Both the position numbers and the translations under genes were made by a program. Below are positions 43,648 through 52,035 of a stretch of 64,000 nt of DNA, in pieces (the stretch's first letter is position 1; every line of letters begins with the position of its first letter). Below the pieces are notes generated by a model. The model saw nothing but the letters and a program-made list of their open reading frames with translations. It searched no databases and had not been told where the DNA came from. The DNA lies in NCBI RefSeq assembly GCF_003113265.1, contig NZ_PUIV01000001.1, forward strand, positions 310,001 through 374,000, written 5' to 3'. Source of the stretch: Methylosinus sporium (GTDB lineage Bacteria > Pseudomonadota > Alphaproteobacteria > Rhizobiales > Beijerinckiaceae).

Positions 43648-45222
43648 CTACAGCGCCGGCGCGCTTTCCCGCGCCATCGCCTGCTTGGCGCGGCGGCGGT
43701 CGACGGAGGAGGGAATGCGCAGGCTGTCGCGATATTTGGCGACGGTGCGCCGGGCGATGTCGATGTCGATCTCTTTCAGACGCGCGACGATGGCGTCGTC
43801 GGAGAGCACGTCGAAAGGGCTCTCCTTGTCGATCATCTGCTTGATCTTGTAGCGCACCGCCTCGGCCGAATGGGCTTCGCCGCCGCTCGTCGTGGCGATG
43901 GAGGCGGAGAAGAAATATTTGAGCTCGAATATGCCGCGAGGCGTCATCATATATTTGTTCGAGGTGACGCGGGAGACGGTCGATTCGTGCATTCCGATCG
44001 CGTCGGCGATGGTGCGCAGATTGAGCGGCCGCAAATGCTCCACGCCTTTGGCGAGGAAGGCGTCCTGTAGCCGCACGATCTCCGAGGCGACCTTCAAGAT
44101 CGTGCGCGAGCGCTGCTCGAGGCTCTTGGTCAGCCAATTGGCGTTCTGCAGGCAGCTCGAGATGAAGGTCTTGTCGCCGTCGCGCTTGGCGCCGGCGCTC
44201 ACCTTCGCGGCATAGGAGTGGTTGACCAGCACGCGCGGCAGAGCGTCGGAGTTCAGCTCCACCATCCAGCCGCCGTCGCTCGCCGGCCGCACGATGACGT
44301 CGGCGACCAGAGGCTGGATCGGCGCGCCGCCGAAGGCGCGGCCGGGCTTGGGATCGAGCCGGCGAACCTCCGACGCCATATCGGCGATGTCGTCCTCGTC
44401 CACGCCGCAGAGCCGCGCCAGAGCGGAAAAATCGCGCTTGGCCAGCAGCGGCAGATTGGCGACGAAGACCTGCATGGCCGGATCGAAGCGGTCGCGCTCG
44501 CGCAGCTGAATGGCGAGACATTCCTGCAGGTCGCGCGCGCCGACGCCGGAAGGATCGAAGCTCTGGATCACCGCCAGCACGGCGACGGCGCGATCGGGGT
44601 CCGCCTCGAGCCGCGCGGCGATCTCGGCGATGTCCTCGCGCAGATAGCCGGCCTCGTCTATCGCGTCGATGATGGCGTGGCCGATCAGCCGGTCGCGCGG
44701 ATCGGCGGAGGCGAGGGCGAGCTGCTCGGCGAGATGATCGTGCAGATTGGCGTCCGCGGCGACATAGGCCTCGAGATTGGGCGTCTCGCCATCGCCGCCG
44801 ACGCCGCTGGCGCCGGTCCAGGAATTGGCCGAGAGGCCCGCGCCCTCGAGCGAGCCGGACGTATCGGCGCCGGGACGCTGACCCTCGAGCTCGAAGGCGT
44901 TGCCGATCTCCGTGCCGAGCTCGGCCGCCAGCTGGCCGGCGTCCACCGCGAGGCTCTCCTGCGCCCAATCGCCTTCGCGCGGCTCGCCGACCCCGTCGAA
45001 ACTCGCCTCGCCGCCATCGCTGTCGCTGCCGCGCTCCTGCGGGGCGTCCGGGAAATCGTCGGCCTCCACCGCCTCGAGCAGCGGATTTCGTTCCAGCTCC
45101 TCATGCAGGAATGCGGAAAGTTCGAGATTGGAGAATTGCAGCAGCTTGATCGCCTGCAGCAGCTGGGGCGTCATCACCAGGGCCTGGCCCTGACGCATCA
45201 TCAGTTTGGTGGAAATAGCCAT
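43648..45222 (-). CDS. rpoN: RNA polymerase sigma-54 factor RpoN
   Basis: 524 residues. Region I with glutamine-rich RQGQALVMTPQLLQAIKLLQFSNLELSAFL, an acidic region II (about 55-130), the core-binding domain, the HTH with AIGMHESTVSR, and the RpoN box ARRTVAKYRD at 490-499 that reads the -24 element. Full length. Serves nitrogen and other activator-dependent promoters. It is 175 bp behind lptB. Confidence 0.97.
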   Translation of the reverse strand: MAISTKLMMRQGQALVMTPQLLQAIKLLQFSNLELSAFLHEELERNPLLEAVEADDFPDAPQERGSDSDGGEASFDGVGEPREGDWAQESLAVDAGQLAAELGTEIGNAFELEGQRPGADTSGSLEGAGLSANSWTGASGVGGDGETPNLEAYVAADANLHDHLAEQLALASADPRDRLIGHAIIDAIDEAGYLREDIAEIAARLEADPDRAVAVLAVIQSFDPSGVGARDLQECLAIQLRERDRFDPAMQVFVANLPLLAKRDFSALARLCGVDEDDIADMASEVRRLDPKPGRAFGGAPIQPLVADVIVRPASDGGWMVELNSDALPRVLVNHSYAAKVSAGAKRDGDKTFISSCLQNANWLTKSLEQRSRTILKVASEIVRLQDAFLAKGVEHLRPLNLRTIADAIGMHESTVSRVTSNKYMMTPRGIFELKYFFSASIATTSGGEAHSAEAVRYKIKQMIDKESPFDVLSDDAIVARLKEIDIDIARRTVAKYRDSLRIPSSVDRRRAKQAMARESAPAL

Positions 45223-45397
45223 TTTCCGCCTACTCGAAACTTTCCGCCTGCACGCGCGGCATTGCGCCGTCGCAATGGCTGTTCTCGGCCTGTTTCTTGC
45301 TTATAGCACGGGGAGGAATTTGGCGCAGGACCATTTATTCGGCGCCCCCCGGAAATTCCGCCTAGCAGTTAATCGCCGCGACGCTTCCGGTCCGAAA

Positions 45398-46333
45398 TCA
45401 CATCCTGAAATCTTCGCCGAGATAGATGCGCCGCACATCGGGGTGCGCGACGATTTCCTCGGGCGTTCCTTCGGTCAGGACATGGCCGTTGTAGATGATG
45501 TAGGCGCGGTCGGTGAGGCCCAATGTCTCGCGCACGCTGTGGTCGGTGATCAGCACGCCGATTCCGCGGGCTTTCAAATGCCGCACGAGGTCCTGAATGC
45601 CGCCGACGGCGATCGGATCGATGCCGGCGAAAGGCTCGTCCAGCAGCATGAAAGAGGGGCGTCCGGCCAGGGCGCGGGCGATCTCGCAGCGCCGCCGCTC
45701 GCCGCCCGACAGCGCCACCGCGGGCGAGCGGCGCAGGCGCTCGAGCTTGAACTCCTCGAGCAGCGCATCGAGCTCCTGTTCGCGCAGGCGCTTGTCCGGC
45801 TGGGTGATCTCCAGCACGGCGCGAATATTGTCCTCGACCGTGAGGCCGCGAAAAATCGACGCTTCTTGCGGCAGATAGCCGATGCCGAGCCGCGCCCGCC
45901 GATACATGGGCAGGCCGGTGACGTCATAGCCGTCGAGCGCGATGACGCCGCGATCGGGTTTCACCAGCCCGGTGATCATGTAGAAGACCGTGGTCTTGCC
46001 GGCGCCATTGGGGCCGAGCAATCCCACCGCCTCGCCGCGCGCCACATGCAGGCTCACATCCTCGACGACGCGCCGGGTCTTATAGGCCTTGGCGAGATGC
46101 TGGATCGCCAGCACGCCCTTATGCGCCGCGGCTGCGGATTCCTCCCCTTCGTCGGCGCCTAAATTTTCGGCGCCGCCCCCCGTCCAAGGCGCGTTTTCGG
46201 GGTCGGATTCCGCGGAAAAGCGCGGCGACGCCCTCCCTCCGGCCGGCGGCCGTCGCAAGCGCAGGCGCTCGGCGATCCGGCTCAGCAGGCCGGGTCGCGC
46301 GTCGCTCGCGGATGGGTAGGAACGGAAGCTCAA
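45398..46333 (-). CDS. lptB: LPS export ABC transporter ATP-binding protein LptB
   Basis: 311 residues, ATPase of the lipopolysaccharide extraction complex LptB2FGC. Walker A LLGPNGAGKTT around 106-115, signature LSGGERRRCEIARALA, Walker B FMLLDEPFAGID, switch His in TDHSVRET. The first ~72 residues are a hydrophilic Arg/Pro/Ala-rich extension not found in E. coli LptB. lptC and lptA, which usually precede lptB, are absent; leuD is upstream instead. Confidence 0.95.
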   Translation of the reverse strand: MSFRSYPSASDARPGLLSRIAERLRLRRPPAGGRASPRFSAESDPENAPWTGGGAENLGADEGEESAAAAHKGVLAIQHLAKAYKTRRVVEDVSLHVARGEAVGLLGPNGAGKTTVFYMITGLVKPDRGVIALDGYDVTGLPMYRRARLGIGYLPQEASIFRGLTVEDNIRAVLEITQPDKRLREQELDALLEEFKLERLRRSPAVALSGGERRRCEIARALAGRPSFMLLDEPFAGIDPIAVGGIQDLVRHLKARGIGVLITDHSVRETLGLTDRAYIIYNGHVLTEGTPEEIVAHPDVRRIYLGEDFRM

Positions 46334-46449
46334 GTCTGGCGCCCTGGAGAAGAGAGACGGACAGCGAAGATCGCGCGCCGCCCCGCCGCGATCCTAAGCC
46401 TTACCGAGCAAAAACCATCGTTACTTTTTTGCAATCCGGTAGACCGCGA

Positions 46450-47055
46450 TCAGGCCCAGGGCCGCGCCGCGGCCGTTTTGGCCTCGAAAGCGTCGATCGT
46501 GCCGGCCTTTTGCAGCGTGAGGCCGATATCGTCCAGCCCCTCGAGCAGGCAGTGCTTGCGGAAAGGATCGATGTCGAATTTGACGACGCCGCCGTCCGGG
46601 CCGCGAATCTCCTGAGCCGGCAGGTCGATCGTCAGCGTGGCGTTGGCGCCGCGCGCGGCGTCGTCCATCAGCTCCTCGAGCTCGGCCTGCGAGACCTTGA
46701 TCGGCAGAATGCCGTTCTTGAAGCAGTTATTGTAGAAGATGTCGGCGAAGCTGGTGGAGATCACCGCCTTCACGCCATAATCGAGTAGCGCCCAGGGGGC
46801 GTGCTCGCGCGACGAGCCGCAGCCGAAATTATCGCCCGCCACCAGAATCTTGACGTCGCGATAGGCCGGCTTGTTGAGCACGAAATCGGGATTGTCGGAG
46901 CCGTCGTCCTTATAGCGCAGCTCCGAGAAGAGACCCTTGCCGAGGCCGGTGCGGGCAATCGTCTTCAGATATTGCTTCGGGATGATCATGTCCGTGTCGA
47001 TGTTCATGATCGGCAGCGGCGCGGCGACGCCGGTGAGGGTGACGAATTTTTCCAT
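46450..47055 (-). CDS. leuD: 3-isopropylmalate dehydratase small subunit
   Basis: 201 residues. With LeuC it isomerises 2- to 3-isopropylmalate in leucine synthesis. N-terminal [44 protein letters not shown] in the swivel domain, and the [21 protein letters not shown] block are complete. Divergent from the TetR gene at 47210. Confidence 0.96.
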   Translation of the reverse strand: MEKFVTLTGVAAPLPIMNIDTDMIIPKQYLKTIARTGLGKGLFSELRYKDDGSDNPDFVLNKPAYRDVKILVAGDNFGCGSSREHAPWALLDYGVKAVISTSFADIFYNNCFKNGILPIKVSQAELEELMDDAARGANATLTIDLPAQEIRGPDGGVVKFDIDPFRKHCLLEGLDDIGLTLQKAGTIDAFEAKTAAARPWA

Positions 47056-47183
47056 GCGGATGGGTCCTACAGGGCCTCGGGCGCGCGGGGCGCTTTCCGG
47101 CGCCCTTTAGCAAATCGTCGCAAAAGGCGCAAAGCAGGCAATCCTGTGGCGGCGGCGGTCGCGCCGACAGCCGCTTGCTGTAC

Positions 47184-47205
47184 GAGACGATCGGTCGTAT
47201 AAAAC
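47184..47205. promoter_or_regulatory. Candidate TetR operator O1 (upstream of the TetR gene)
   Basis: GAGACGATCGGTCGTATAAAAC, with an inverted core (ACGA..TCGGTCGT), lies just before the regulator start codon at 47210. A closely similar sequence follows the gene at 47820-47841. TetR proteins commonly repress themselves and a neighbour through such paired sites. Confidence 0.6.
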
Positions 47206-47209
47206 CGTC

Positions 47210-47803
47210 ATGAGCAGACGGGACGTGAACGATATTCGGCGCAAGCTCCTGGATCAGGGCGTCGCTTTGCTGATGGAGCAGGGCTATCACGGCACCGGCC
47301 TGCACGAGCTGGTGCAGAGCGTCGGCGTGCCCAAGGGCTCGTTCTACAATTACTTCCCCAGCAAGGAAGCGTTCAGCGCCGAGGTGGTGAAGCATTATAT
47401 CGACCCCTTCATCGCCCAGCTCGACGCGCATCTCGCGCGCACCGACGTCGGCGCAGATGCGGCGCTCCGGGCATATTTCGACGAGCTGATCGCCGATACG
47501 GAGCGTCGGGATTTCAAAGGCGGCTGCCTGCTCGGCAATCTGATCGGCGAGATCGGCGACACCAGCGATCTGTGCCAGACATCGCTGCGCGAGGCGGTGC
47601 GGCGCTATAGAGACAAGCTGCGGGAGGGAGTCGCGCGCGGCCAGGCGGAGGGCTGCTTCCGCCGCGATCTCGACGCCAAGGAAATGGCCGACTTTCTCGT
47701 GGACGCGTGGCAGGGCTCGCTTCTGCGCATGAAGATCGAGCGCTCCGTCCGTCCGCTGACCCAGTTCCGCGACATGCTGCTGAACGGCTATTTCCGCGCC
47801 TGA
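47210..47803 (+). CDS. TetR family transcriptional regulator
   Basis: 197 residues. N-terminal HTH (about 5-52) with GYHGTGLHELVQSVGVPKGSFYNYFPSKEAF, the classic TetR DNA-reading block, then an all-helical ligand domain with FKGGCLLGNLIGEIGD containing a Cys (Cys105-like position) that could sense electrophiles, as in NemR/AcuR relatives. Operator-like sites lie on both sides of the gene. Likely represses itself and the downstream three-gene cassette. Confidence 0.9.
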   Translation: MSRRDVNDIRRKLLDQGVALLMEQGYHGTGLHELVQSVGVPKGSFYNYFPSKEAFSAEVVKHYIDPFIAQLDAHLARTDVGADAALRAYFDELIADTERRDFKGGCLLGNLIGEIGDTSDLCQTSLREAVRRYRDKLREGVARGQAEGCFRRDLDAKEMADFLVDAWQGSLLRMKIERSVRPLTQFRDMLLNGYFRA

Positions 47804-47819
47804 TTTTTTGCCCGGATTT

Positions 47820-47841
47820 GAGACGACCGGTCATTTTAAAA
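47820..47841. promoter_or_regulatory. Candidate TetR operator O2 (upstream of the SQR-like gene)
   Basis: GAGACGACCGGTCATTTTAAAA matches O1 in GAGACGA-Y-CGGTC-R-T and the A-rich end, with GACCGGTC as a perfect palindrome. It lies 105 bp before the SQR-like start, in the only gap of the cassette. Confidence 0.6.
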
Positions 47842-47945
47842 GAGGTCGAGTCCGAGGCGAACGACCGCCCCGGAGGAGCCGCCGCGCCCAGAGCGCGTCG
47901 AAAAACCGTGGGCGCAAAAGCCCTGCGGAAAAAAGGGAGGAAGCA

Positions 47946-49136
47946 GTGGCCAAGCGCATACTCGTCGTCGGCGGCGGCATAGGCGGAACGATGACCGCCA
48001 ATAGCATCGTCGCGAAGCTCTACCCCGAGATATCGGACGGCTCGGTCCAGGTGACCATGCTCTCCGATTCGCCCTGGCATTTTTACAAGCCGGCTTTCAT
48101 GTATGTCGCCTTCGACATGTTCTTCGAGGGCGAGCTGCGCCGCAAGCAGAGCTCCTTGCTGCGACCGGAGATCGAGTTCATCGTCGACAAGGTGGACCGA
48201 TTCGATTTCGTCGGCTCCAGCGTGACGACGAAGAGCGGCCGGAAAATCGGCTATGACTATATCGTCGTCTCGACCGGATGCCTGCCGGCGCCCGAACGCA
48301 TCCCGGGACTGAAAGAGGCGGGCGATTATTTCTATCAATATGAGCCGGCGCGTCGCCTCGCCGACAAGCTCCGCGGCTTCGAGAAGGGCCGCATCTTCAT
48401 CACCGTCAATTTTCCCAAGACGCCCAATGTTCCGCATCAATGCGGCATAGCGCCGATCGAGACGACGCTGATGCTCGACGAATATCTGCGCCGCAAAGGC
48501 GTGCGCGATCAGGTCGAGATCGTCTACACCTATCCCACCGTCTCGCAGCTTTTGCGCAATTGCCTCTTCCTCCAGCAGGAGGTCTGCGAGGTGCTGCCCT
48601 CCGTCTTCGAGAGCAAGGGAATCAAATTCCAGCGCGGATTCACGCTGGATTCGGTCGATCCCGATCGCAAGATCGCGCGCTCCGCGGAAGGACAAGAGGA
48701 AAATTTCGATCTGCTGATGTGCACGCCGCCGATTCGTGCGGTCGATGCGGTGATCGAAAGCGGCGTCTCGCAGGCGATGAACAATGAAGGCTGGCTGCCC
48801 ACCGACCGCCGAACGTTGCAGATCGAAGGCTACGCCAACGCCTATGTGATGGGCGACACGGTCGATCTGCCGATCAGCAAGGCCGGCGGCTCCTGTCACA
48901 ACCAATGCCCGGTCATCGCCAATAATATCGCCGGCGACATTCGCATCGGCCGCACGGTCGACGCCTATGACGGCAAGGTCCAGGCCGTGGCGCAAATGGG
49001 CCTCGAGCTCGGAATGCCGCTCTGGTACGACTATGACGAGGACGTTCATCCGACGCCGCCCACCAAGCTCGGCGGGCTTCTCCGCAAGGCTTTCAACCGC
49101 GGAATCTATTGGTCCGTCGCGCGCGGCGTGATCTGA
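47946..49136 (+). CDS. SQR-like FAD oxidoreductase (sulfide:quinone reductase family)
   Basis: 396 residues from GTG 47946 behind GGGAGG. N-terminal VVGGGIGGT FAD motif and a VMGD block in the C-terminal half. Three cysteines occupy SQR-type positions: Cys112 in STGC, Cys166 in PHQCGIAP (like the PYKCPPAP block) and Cys317 in GSCHNQ, with further Cys321. The end has an amphipathic membrane-binding tail. It should move electrons to quinone, from sulfide or another thiol/persulfide; the substrate is unproved. DUF1641 and IscU-like genes follow, with the same TetR control. Confidence 0.82.
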   Translation: MAKRILVVGGGIGGTMTANSIVAKLYPEISDGSVQVTMLSDSPWHFYKPAFMYVAFDMFFEGELRRKQSSLLRPEIEFIVDKVDRFDFVGSSVTTKSGRKIGYDYIVVSTGCLPAPERIPGLKEAGDYFYQYEPARRLADKLRGFEKGRIFITVNFPKTPNVPHQCGIAPIETTLMLDEYLRRKGVRDQVEIVYTYPTVSQLLRNCLFLQQEVCEVLPSVFESKGIKFQRGFTLDSVDPDRKIARSAEGQEENFDLLMCTPPIRAVDAVIESGVSQAMNNEGWLPTDRRTLQIEGYANAYVMGDTVDLPISKAGGSCHNQCPVIANNIAGDIRIGRTVDAYDGKVQAVAQMGLELGMPLWYDYDEDVHPTPPTKLGGLLRKAFNRGIYWSVARGVI

Positions 49137-49154
49137 AAAAGCGAGGGATGAGCG

Positions 49155-49559
49155 ATGAGCACGACCGAACTCGACATGCGCAATGAAAGCGCCTCGCCGA
49201 CGCTCGACGAGGCGACGCGAAAGGGAATCGCCGATCTTCTCGAGAAAGCCTCGCCTCTGCTTCAGGGCCGGCGCTTTCACAATATCGTCGACCTTCTCTC
49301 TCTCGCTTCCGACGCTGTGGACATGGCCGACGACGCGATGATCCAAAAGCTGATGAAAGCCTATGAGGAGTCGATCGGCGCCGCCTGGACGCTCGGCAAC
49401 GCCGCCCGCTTCGCCGCCAATGAGGCGTCGCGCAAGCCGACTCCGTCCCTGCTCGGCCTGCTGCGCGCGGCGGGCGACGAGGATGTGCGGCGCGGGCTGC
49501 ATTTCGCGCTGCTGTTCCTCGCCGTGCTCGGGCGGCAGACGCGCGACGAGCCGGCATGA
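49155..49559 (+). CDS. DUF1641 domain protein
   Basis: 134 residues, hydrophilic then helical. LLQGRRFHNIVDLLSLASDAVDMADD is the recognisable DUF1641 block, and a long C-terminal hydrophobic patch (GLHFALLFLAVLG) follows. Such genes accompany SQR-like and formate dehydrogenase genes; function unknown. 18 bp after the SQR-like stop and overlapping the next gene by 4 bp. Confidence 0.78.
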   Translation: MSTTELDMRNESASPTLDEATRKGIADLLEKASPLLQGRRFHNIVDLLSLASDAVDMADDAMIQKLMKAYEESIGAAWTLGNAARFAANEASRKPTPSLLGLLRAAGDEDVRRGLHFALLFLAVLGRQTRDEPA

Positions 49560-49993
49560 CCGACATAGCGCTCGCCGCGCTCTATGAGCGACGCGTGCGC
49601 GATTGGGCGCGGCGAGCGCGCGACGATTTGCGCCTCGCCGACGCCGACGTCTCCGTCACGCGGACGAGCCCGATCTGCGGCAGCAGGCTGACGCTCGATC
49701 TGCGTTGCGAGAACGGCCGCATCGTCGCTCTCGGCCATCGCGCGCGGGCCTGCACGCTCGGAATGGCCGCGACGGCGATCGTCGTCGTGGGGGCGATCGG
49801 CGAAACGCTCGCCGATGTCTTCATGGCCGGCGAAGCGCTGGTGCAGCTTCTGGACGGCGCCGACGTCGGCTTTCCCGAGAAGTGGCGGGAGCTGGAGATA
49901 TTCGCTGCGGCGCGCGCCTTCCCGATGCGGCGCGGGTCTATCCTGCTGCCCTTCGACGCGCTCGCCGAGGCCTCGTCGCGCCTTACTCCGTGA
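49556..49993 (+). CDS. IscU/SufU-like scaffold with the third Cys ligand replaced by Ser
   Basis: 145 residues. Iron-sulfur cluster scaffold fold: first ligand Cys41 in SPICGSRL, second Cys66 in RARACTLGMAA. At the usual third position the sequence is RRGSILLPFDAL, with Ser128 where IscU/SufU relatives have Cys. It may carry a cluster with other ligands, or serve as a persulfide/sulfur carrier rather than a standard scaffold. Third gene of the TetR-linked cassette. Its end overlaps the convergent gene at 49983 by 11 bp. Confidence 0.82.
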   Translation: MTDIALAALYERRVRDWARRARDDLRLADADVSVTRTSPICGSRLTLDLRCENGRIVALGHRARACTLGMAATAIVVVGAIGETLADVFMAGEALVQLLDGADVGFPEKWRELEIFAAARAFPMRRGSILLPFDALAEASSRLTP

Positions 49994-50711
49994 GCGGGAG
50001 CAGAATATCGGCGTACCAGGCGCAGTTGAGGCCCAGCGCCTCGTCCTGCTGGAGGTCGCGGCCGACGTCCAGCCGCGCCGAATGGACGCCGAGCAGCGTC
50101 CAGGGAAGATCGCCCTGGCGCGCCTCCAGCGCCGGCACGCGGGCCACCACGGGCGCGCCGCTCGCGCCTCTGTGGGTGCGCGCGTCGGTGAGAAAATAGC
50201 CCTGGCCCTGAAAGCGCAGGCCGAAGGAGGAGGCGACGACCCCCTGCCGCGCCACCGGCATATGATGCAGCGTGTCGTGGAAGCCCAGGGGAAAGCCGAG
50301 AATCAGCAGCGAGGAGCCGACCTCCACCGTGTCGAACTCACCGCAGAGATGCGCCGGCGTGAAGGCCCGATAGACGGTCGACTCCGGCAGAGCCTGCCGC
50401 TCGATCTCTATGACGGCCACATCGATTTCGCCGCCGGCGTCGAGGCCCTGGCGCCAGACGCTCTTGCCGTCCTCGTAGAGCAGCATCGAGAAGCCGGTCG
50501 ATTGGGTCATATTCTCGGCGTCGATATGCAGCTCGATCTCGATACGGTCGGGGCAATGCCCGGTCGCCGCGTCGCTCAGCACATGGCGGCTCGTCACCAG
50601 GAAAAGCCGTTCGTCGCGCGCGAAGAAGAAGCCGCTGGCGTTGGTGAGCGGGGCGTCGCCTTTGAATGTGCCCACGCGCGCCGTGGTGAGAAGCAGAGGT
50701 TCGATCGTCAT
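49983..50711 (-). CDS. Trypsin-like serine protease domain protein
   Basis: 242 residues from ATG 50711, with AAAGG upstream; ATG 50732 would add seven residues. Chymotrypsin-like catalytic triad: His43 in VTSRHVL, Asp97 in IDVAVIE, Ser184 in RGASGAPVV. No signal peptide, so it may be cytosolic. Lacks a PDZ domain, unlike DegP. Substrate unknown. Tail overlaps the IscU-like gene by 11 bp, convergent. Confidence 0.82.
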   Translation of the reverse strand: MTIEPLLLTTARVGTFKGDAPLTNASGFFFARDERLFLVTSRHVLSDAATGHCPDRIEIELHIDAENMTQSTGFSMLLYEDGKSVWRQGLDAGGEIDVAVIEIERQALPESTVYRAFTPAHLCGEFDTVEVGSSLLILGFPLGFHDTLHHMPVARQGVVASSFGLRFQGQGYFLTDARTHRGASGAPVVARVPALEARQGDLPWTLLGVHSARLDVGRDLQQDEALGLNCAWYADILLPLTE

Positions 50712-50797
50712 CGGCCGGCCTTTCTCCTCCATGGGAGATTCTCCCCCAACGGCGACATGGCTGCTCGGTTCCGCCCCGGCAAGTCGGGGGGCGCCGC

Positions 50798-51934
50798 TCA
50801 GGGGCCGTGATAATCGGGGTCCGGCTTCGCCAGCAGAATGCTGGCGACGATCGGCATAGGATTGCTCAGCAGGCGGAAGCGGCCGAAGCCCGCCTTTTTG
50901 GCGAGCTTTTGCAGCTCGGCGACAGTTCGCGGCTCGCCGCGGCCCATGGCCAGCGTGTAGAATCCGTAATAGGCGTCGAGCGGCTCCGCGCCCTCGACGC
51001 CGGACATGGCTTCTATGATCAGCAGCGTCCCGTCGCGCGGCAGGGCGCGGCGCACATTGCGCAGCAGCTCCAGCGCGGAGGCGTCGTCGTGATCATGGAC
51101 GATGCGAATCAAGGTTATCACATCCGCGCCCTTGGGCAGCGGATCGGTGAGGAAATTCCCGGAGAAGAAGGTCGTGCGCTCGGCGAGCCTCGCTTCCTCG
51201 AGCCGGGCGCGGGCGCGCTCGACCACCGCCGGCAGATCGAACAGCATCAGTTGCAGCCGAGGCGCCCGCGCCGCCGCGGCGATGAGAAAGGCGCCCTCGC
51301 CGCCGCCGACGTCGAGCAGCTTCTTATGCCGGCGGATCGGATAGACGTCGAGGACTTCCTGCGCCACCAGCGGCTGCGAGGCGGCCATCAGCGCGCTATA
51401 GGGCGCGACCTCCTCGGCCGAGAGCGCGGCGGGATTTTCCGCCGCCGAATAGGGCCAGTAATCGGCGAGCCGCGGCTCCGCCGATTCGTCGCCGCGCAGC
51501 AGCGCGACCGGATCGGCGAGATCGGCGTAGAGCATGGGCTGATGCGAAACGAGCGAGAGCGCGGCTTTGTTGCCGATGAGCGCCGCGCCGAGCTCGCCGA
51601 GGCCGAAGCGCTCTCCGCCGCGCCGCTCGACGAGGCCGAGCGAAGCGGCGGCGTCGAGCAGCCGCGCTACGGCGTCCGGCGAGAGATCGAGCTTCTCGGC
51701 GATTTGCTCCACATTGCGCGGCTGCTCGAGCAGAAGCTCCAGCAGCTTCAGCCGCACGCAGGCGAGCAGCACCTGCGAATAGACGAAGCCGGCGCAAAGA
51801 TCGAGCATCTCCCGCGCGCGGCGCCGCGCCTTCGCGCGGGTCAGCGGGTGAGCGGCGGCGAGGCGCTGGAAGCGCGGACTGGAGATCAGCCGATCGCGAA
51901 GACGCCGCAGCCTGTCTCGAAAGAACTGCCCCAT
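50798..51934 (-). CDS. SAM-dependent O-methyltransferase (CrtF/hydroxyneurosporene-type)
   Basis: 378 residues. N-terminal winged-helix dimerisation domain (about 50-120, LSPDAVARLLDAAASLGLVER), then a Rossmann domain with LLDVGGGEGAFLIA (motif I), FDLPAVVERAR and IRIVHDHDD. This is the plant-COMT-like/CrtF family; carotenoid O-methylation is possible in a methanotroph but no carotenoid genes are adjacent, so the substrate stays open. Confidence 0.83.
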   Translation of the reverse strand: MGQFFRDRLRRLRDRLISSPRFQRLAAAHPLTRAKARRRAREMLDLCAGFVYSQVLLACVRLKLLELLLEQPRNVEQIAEKLDLSPDAVARLLDAAASLGLVERRGGERFGLGELGAALIGNKAALSLVSHQPMLYADLADPVALLRGDESAEPRLADYWPYSAAENPAALSAEEVAPYSALMAASQPLVAQEVLDVYPIRRHKKLLDVGGGEGAFLIAAAARAPRLQLMLFDLPAVVERARARLEEARLAERTTFFSGNFLTDPLPKGADVITLIRIVHDHDDASALELLRNVRRALPRDGTLLIIEAMSGVEGAEPLDAYYGFYTLAMGRGEPRTVAELQKLAKKAGFGRFRLLSNPMPIVASILLAKPDPDYHGP

Positions 51935-52035
51935 ACGCCGCCCCTCCGCCTGCTCGATAGTCGCTCCTAGCCCAAAAGCGCAGTTTCGGAAACGGCGATT
52001 ATCCCGGGCCCGGGCGTTTGCCCTGAGGAGAATCT

